Source: a virus
Length of the DNA: 27,089 nt
Virus record (IMG/VR): IMGVR_UViG_3300021335_000072
Location: 1-27,089 of that record
Reading direction: 5' to 3' (one strand)
Below the pieces are notes generated by a model. The model saw nothing but the letters and a program-made list of their open reading frames with translations, was not told the origin of the DNA and ran no database searches. Position 1 is the first letter of the stretch. Each line of letters begins with the position of its first letter. Position numbers and translations under genes: made by a program. This document shows, one piece after another, positions 24,401 through 27,089 of this stretch.

Positions 24401-27089
24401 ATTAGGTCTGGTATAAGCAATACCGTTATAAACAGCGTTAAAGTTTGTTCCTAAGGCAACGTCAAAAGCTAGATCAGAAATTATAATATCTAAATCTCTA
24501 CGACATTTTGCACTGTCGTAGTTAAAATTACCAAAGTATTTGCTAATAAAATCGATAGTATCGATTTGAATCTGACTACTTGCGTTTGTCATTGCAGTAG
24601 ATGCAGCAACTAAGTCGCTATCAGCATTTGCTGTGCTTGGATAGGTAATGGTTGGTGCATTATCAAACCCGTCTCTTATAACAGTAATCACATCGTCCAT
24701 CAAACTACCAATAGTGTTTGATGTTCCTGCATTACCAGCATCTGGGTTTACAACCTGAGTTGTTTCTGAATACACAGGACTAACAGTAATATTTCTACAT
24801 ACAGTTTGCATTAACGATTTTAAATAAGCATATGCTGCAAGTGTTGCTGTTTTTTCAGTAGAATTAATTTGAAGGTTATTAGATGCGCCATCAAAATATG
24901 CTTTTCCTGCTTCTACACTTTGCCAGTTGCCGCCATAAGTTAAATCATATAATACAGAATCGATGATGAAACTTGCATCTCTACGACACTTAGTTCGGCT
25001 GTATTTTAGATCTGGATAGCCGTCATCCGCGTCTGCTAGATATGCCATCATTTCGTCTAAAATAAATTGTTGGTTTGCCCTTATTAAATCTCTACCGTAA
25101 CCGTCTGCGCTGTCTGAAAATTGATCGATAGCAATATGTTCGTATTCTAGTTTTTGATTGACTCCGAAGTCAATATTTCTACGAATAACTCTTGCAAGTT
25201 TTCCTACAGCAGTTTCTTGAGGTGCTTCAGCTAATGGATATTCTGAAACTTGTGTTAAAGTGTTGCCTGTAGTTTTTTCTACAGTATAACCTCTAACAAC
25301 ATCATTTAAAACTTTTTCCATCCTCTTAATGCCTTCAAAACTAAATTTTGCATCAGAAGCTGGAGTTAATTGATCAGCTTGATTATACTTTGTTCTAGCA
25401 TTTACATTTGTTGCACGTAGTTCGTCTCCCATTACACATGTTTCTCTAGGAACAATTATCGGTAGTACTTCGTAATATCTACCTGTTGAAACTCTAATAA
25501 GTGTAGTAGGCCAGTCTTCTGCAGGTATGTCATCTGCTACTCCTGCTGTGATTGCATCAGTAATGATTTTTACTAATGCTGTACAATCTGACAGTACAGT
25601 TTCTGCCTGCAACCCTGTTTCTGTATATTGCTCTACAATAGCAGTTGAATTATCTCCATTTGCAACTTGATAGTTTGTGCTAGGTGCTGTTTGATTTAAC
25701 ACAGCTTCAATTACAGTCAAGCCGTAATTAATACTTGCCTTTGTTTCGTCTTTTTGTGTTAGATACGGTGATCCTGCAGTGTCGTTGACATAACTTAGTG
25801 CAGCTTCTCTCGATTTAGCATTGCCGCCGTGTGTGATATCCCAAATTAAAGCATCAACAATAAAGCCCATATCTCTTTCGCATTTTGCACTTTGATATGC
25901 AAAACTAGTAGTGAAAGGCGCAATGTTATTTGTTATTTGGTAATCAGTCCACTCTACAATTTCTCTTTGAATAAATTGTCTGTTAAGTTCTAATAACCTT
26001 GCTGCATTTGGATTTTTTGCTCCTTTTTCTACTTGCTCGCAAGCATAACGGATAGTTTTAAAGGGCCTGTCAATAGTTTTACCATAAATTGGAGAAGGAC
26101 TATCAACACCATGTTCAGCTACCCAATAAACATCTTCTGCAGAACCTAATGTTGCCCATTCAGGTAAATTATTTGCTCCAACAGTTAAAACTTGTCCATC
26201 AGTTCCGATTGGAAGTCTAGCAGGAGCAGATCCTGTATAATATACCAAGTCTCCTGTAGTAGTAAGTACATCTTCTTCTTTACCTATTGCGAGAATATTC
26301 CAATAAGTTCCAGAAGTATCTAAATCCGGACGAGAGTTTTGTGCTCCGCCACCTGGTTCGATTTTAGTTTCTGTGCTAAAATCGTCTCCTTCTGAAATGT
26401 GTCCTCCTACACATACATATGTATTTGCACCGTAACGCACTACATCACCTAAGAAGTACTCTTGATCATCTAGCCATTCGCCACGCCAGTCAAGTCCGCT
26501 GTTTAATCTGTTCCAATATGTTGCATTAGGAGGTTGTTGATTAGAATGATCTTGAATACAAATATATGTATATCCACCTTGTCTTACTAATTCACCTACC
26601 CTATATTCATATGAAGAGCTATCTTCTCCCCATTCACCTAAAAATCTAATACCTTGCGAAAAAATTTCCCAGTCAACTGCTTCTTGTGCAGGTTTTTTCT
26701 CAACGTTTGATGTTTTGGCAATATAAGTATTGCCTCCGTAACGTACTACATCACCTTCTTGGTATGGAGTATATGCGTCCCATTCGCCTTCAAATTGGAA
26801 TCCTTCAACAAATTTTTCCCAATTAGCACTATCTGTGCCAAATGCTGCACTTGCAGTGTGTGCTGTAGTACATACCCATAGTCCTGCGCCGTATCTAATA
26901 ACATCATTTACTTTGTATCTAGTACCTGTGACCCATTCGTATTTGTAGTCAATTCCTTGGTTGAATAAATCCCAGTTTGCAATATCCGCTTCTAGCCCGT
27001 CAGCAGCAAGAGCTTGTGATGTATGTGCTGTATTGGCCACGTACACAGATGAACCATATTTTACAACATCATTAATTTTATAACTTGTT
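18485..27089 (-). CDS. Giant multidomain fibre/baseplate-associated protein, 5' end outside window
   Basis: At least 2867 residues. An in-frame GTG lies at 27046, but the frame stays open to the window edge and the 14 extra codons (ending SYKINDVVKYGSS) continue a repeat, so the true start is beyond 27089. Numbered from 27046: residues 1-255 are tandem carbohydrate-binding-like repeats. Residues 303-345 (WVAEHGVDSPSP...RPFKTIRYAC) and 512-550 (TLIRVSTGRYYEVLPIIVPRETCVMGDELR) are the first coils of a pectin-lyase-like beta helix. Residues ~351-1735 hold eight KCxRD repeats, and residues ~1790-1930 resume helix-like coils (HDGGNDSMVSNDFTQLMGDGIGAW). Residues 2215-2500 carry Asp-box repeats. Residues ~2705-2853 are the FFTATDQDGNFRVGNLFSVEQATG module that I know from cyanophage structural proteins. 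Function is inferred: host-contact virion protein. Confidence 0.9.
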   Translation of the reverse strand, partial: TSYKINDVVKYGSSVYVANTAHTSQALAADGLEADIANWDLFNQGIDYKYEWVTGTRYKVNDVIRYGAGLWVCTTAHTASAAFGTDSANWEKFVEGFQFEGEWDAYTPYQEGDVVRYGGNTYIAKTSNVEKKPAQEAVDWEIFSQGIRFLGEWGEDSSSYEYRVGELVRQGGYTYICIQDHSNQQPPNATYWNRLNSGLDWRGEWLDDQEYFLGDVVRYGANTYVCVGGHISEGDDFSTETKIEPGGGAQNSRPDLDTSGTYWNILAIGKEEDVLTTTGDLVYYTGSAPARLPIGTDGQVLTVGANNLPEWATLGSAEDVYWVAEHGVDSPSPIYGKTIDRPFKTIRYACEQVEKGAKNPNAARLLELNRQFIQREIVEWTDYQITNNIAPFTTSFAYQSAKCERDMGFIVDALIWDITHGGNAKSREAALSYVNDTAGSPYLTQKDETKASINYGLTVIEAVLNQTAPSTNYQVANGDNSTAIVEQYTETGLQAETVLSDCTALVKIITDAITAGVADDIPAEDWPTTLIRVSTGRYYEVLPIIVPRETCVMGDELRATNVNARTKYNQADQLTPASDAKFSFEGIKRMEKVLNDVVRGYTVEKTTGNTLTQVSEYPLAEAPQETAVGKLARVIRRNIDFGVNQKLEYEHIAIDQFSDSADGYGRDLIRANQQFILDEMMAYLADADDGYPDLKYSRTKCRRDASFIIDSVLYDLTYGGNWQSVEAGKAYFDGASNNLQINSTEKTATLAAYAYLKSLMQTVCRNITVSPVYSETTQVVNPDAGNAGTSNTIGSLMDDVITVIRDGFDNAPTITYPSTANADSDLVAASTAMTNASSQIQIDTIDFISKYFGNFNYDSAKCRRDLDIIISDLAFDVALGTNFNAVYNGIAYTRPNAYIVKQNQLAATIGAINFARDTLEDELSDSTAITRHLAAYNEVTDILENGSVGTADPGDGVVDALSFPAPATLPSTNAEDAKNQLVANRAYIQAEIVAWIDDQIAANASNPVSPWYQFEYNSTKCSRDTGYIVDAMCFDILYGGTLATTRVAQSYFGDDGTAYPAEQTEQTSLAYGRLSAVLDEIVREVNVTESSGNGLTQDTSGTAATSTEGNALIAKMAIITNALDAGNLDSLPAIVSPDLSALSVSATLQTEKSAIDSAEAQTILDTIQYINTTFNTDFVYNQAKCMRDVNIIIDSARYDMMLQTNFASIIAAYSYLRAPAAEVLGAQKDATIAALEFARTKVIDSVNTNPGAIVSINNTWDFVTDVIFGGDANGSNRQTDENHNYSAIRHLELNKDFIVQEVHSHVTEHFKTSITETVNVGGILNTSDTSWLKPYMPVKFVNKDDSTNSVTNAGLVEDTTYYVKDILSSTTFTLTDSVGGTLVTVQEALPVFDYDKVKCSRDTGYILDGVAYDVVLGTNYNSVYNGISYQRASGATVTADQLTQTIAGINHAKSKVGYINQVRTSTTAQTRADAGFDEVIDVLQNGTVSVSVPGDGVADTLSFPAPTGATANTQNAVAQLIANRAFLQAEVTQYIADNFPALVYDSAKCERDVGYIVDALCYDIMYGGNSASVRAAQSYFVGAASQLGAGQQLATVGAYDYLASAAGFVIVETTADVGTGFPLQVGVSQDTSGTAASATEQTLAQDLIQITEDVINDGNLDGLPTVEYPDVSWAPQALQDAQVAIYANKTDIRRSVIRFLDDTYAQLFTMEKAYDYNVALCSRDIKAYLDAIKWDIQYPQEFKREYRFAGTTDLTLYLPGCYKSKLAARYYVNAVNGSQEEDFYYMRNNTGLRLQTLDGLRGDLGPANAYGTSRPTAGAYASLDPGWGPADKRAWISARSPYMQNCSCFGYACIGQKIDGALHDGGNDSMVSNDFTQLMGDGIGAWITNNGRAELVSVFTYYSHVGYLAENGGRIRATNGNNSYGDFGSIAEGFDAEETPVTGAVDNVSQYNAVISNVVTDQDKILVAEFSHAGNDYTKAQIDFFGAGDNEEVVANEFRDDSIFEVKLLDLDDSSGEIGGDGFTVVQNTAQGGTTTSISLAATDGASSTAYPGMKVILSGGAGIGQYALIDTYDSGTKIATVVRESDGAAGWDHFVPGTAIVAPNSSTTYEIEPALDIAAPPKSNGTITLPSSSTWVDVDYVETSAQYTGISGTSSANGLSATFDVTRTGSKYYVSINAGGSGYVRLETVTIAGTSLDGASPANDLVITVTSVDTNGAVTGLDISGVGQKGKFLAISNTTTTAALSIDGETWTAETLPTAGSGTWSSIASGLLDDGSSDYFVSSVVVVADGSNNVAYSADADTWSSTTLPGGLNTGAETRVAFGNVALNDNRYVVISSADQDVAYSQDAGATWTLNTNALPGIGYDAIAFGQGIFVAVQSGSTNAVWSEDGILWNSISLPSAAASATDIAFGNNHWVILGSTNGTMYSLDGKNWTNGSLALPLTATERKIAYGQGVFVITSDDTNEVQWSQDGIYWQAYTVTTITGGYNACAFGNPNRTGKFVLLPNAAGTGGAYARLGAKAIARVGVASEKIFEIRLQEPGSCYDPLNLPAVTVTDPANIYDINVRVRVGSGVLANPTYNNRGSGYLEATADINDNNSNGGADFIQFGSFIAVKRLTARPVPGSNVVFSGLSTTYKLVNVVSFVGDEDGSYTAFLNVSPEVTVADEITDEASVTCRIRYSQVRLTGHDFLDIGTGNFTKTNYPNTPLVDPDPADETKEFNGGRVFFTATDQDGNFRVGNLFSVEQATGVATLDAEAFNIAGLQELSLGEVTLGGNSAAVNEFSTDPFMTANSDNVVPTQRAVKAYIEAQIGGGGASLNVNTVTAGDIFIGSNIITTASGSAINITGTMNFTGGITGYPLAINYMLR
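19547..20404 (-). repeat. Six Asp-box (BNR-like) repeats, probable beta-propeller
   Basis: Six units of ~40-50 residues with the pattern S-x-D-G-x-x-W: LSIDGETW, YSADADTW, YSQDAGATW, WSEDGILW, YSLDGKNW, WSQDGIYW. Each alternates with AFGxGxFVxV-type strands. This matches Asp-box propellers such as sialidase-like folds; no sialidase catalytic residues are visible. Confidence 0.7.
21842..25996 (-). repeat. Eight KCxRD helical repeats within the giant protein
   Basis: The anchor Y-x(2,4)-KCxRDxxxIIDxxxYDxxxGxN recurs with its Cys at residues 389, 687, 848, 1007, 1171, 1385, 1534 and 1707 (numbering from 27046). Spacing is mostly 149-173 residues; the first interval (298) contains the beta-helix coil at 512-550. 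Between anchors a helix such as NRAYIQAEIVAWI and an FPAPxG or LPxVxxPD segment also recur. Confidence 0.85.
26284..27089 (-). repeat. Five tandem ~50-residue CBM5/12-like repeats at the start of the giant protein
   Basis: Five units share EW-x(n)-Y-xxGD/ND-V-V/I-RYG-xxxY/W-x-C/A-x-x-H-x(n)-W-xxF/L. Their anchors are YKINDVVKYG (window edge), YKVNDVIRYG, YQEGDVVRYG, YRVGELVRQG and YFLGDVVRYG. The pattern of conserved Trp, Tyr and GDVV recalls chitin-binding CBM5/12 modules. More units may lie upstream of the window. Confidence 0.75.

Noticed and set aside
27044-27046. GTG at 27046 as the start of the giant protein
   Set aside because: The frame is open to the window edge and the 14 codons beyond continue the repeat pattern, so this is an internal Val codon.

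Overview
The window is a piece of an AT-rich, T4-like marine myovirus genome. It is most like cyanophages and pelagiphages; the host cannot be fixed from this stretch. The support is a gp15-type tail sheath stabilizer, T4-style late promoter octamers (NATAAATA) directly upstream of several genes, a very large multi-domain fibre or baseplate-associated protein with the C-terminal module I know from cyanophage structural proteins, an S74 chaperone-type fibre protein, and a flavin-dependent halogenase. I see no photosynthesis gene, integrase, tRNA, CRISPR or insertion sequence.

Layout. (A) 28-2758, plus strand: a small conserved virion-region protein (TTG start), the gp15 homologue, then a Nudix hydrolase, a cupin-like protein and a small helical unknown. 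(B) 6492-2736, minus strand: two tail-fibre-like proteins flanking a complete subtilisin-family protease; the last fibre protein ends in a cupredoxin domain with a full type 1 copper ligand set. (C) 6575-7287, plus strand: two overlapping genes of unknown function behind a perfect TATAAATA octamer. (D) 12370-7277, minus strand: a compact five-gene cassette with overlapping ends: U32-like TIM barrel fused to a SAM methyltransferase, a 2OG-Fe(II) oxygenase, a flavin-dependent halogenase, a second 2OG-Fe(II) oxygenase, and a protein of unknown function with a beta-clip-like segment. (E) 13754-12416, minus strand: a coiled-coil protein and an unknown. (F) 27089-13819, minus strand: a giant protein (more than 2860 residues, open at the window edge), a small virion-type protein, an S74-domain fibre protein, a LamG-lectin fibre protein, and two tandemly duplicated fibre proteins.

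How it fits together. Units B, E and F look like late virion and adhesin genes, with NATAAATA-type octamers at 3676, 6514, 13781 and 16355. The enzyme cassette D stands apart: it has a near-consensus host sigma-70 promoter (TTGACA, 17-nt spacer, TATACT) at 12391-12419. My reading is that D is a self-contained biosynthetic or modification module placed inside the adhesin region and transcribed on a different schedule. It combines halogenation, two hydroxylation-type oxidations, methyl transfer and a U32-type iron-sulfur or TIM-barrel activity. It is the best candidate here for an undescribed system; its substrate is unknown. Genes are packed so tightly that no intergenic stretch exceeds about 90 bases, and no convincing intrinsic terminator was found.
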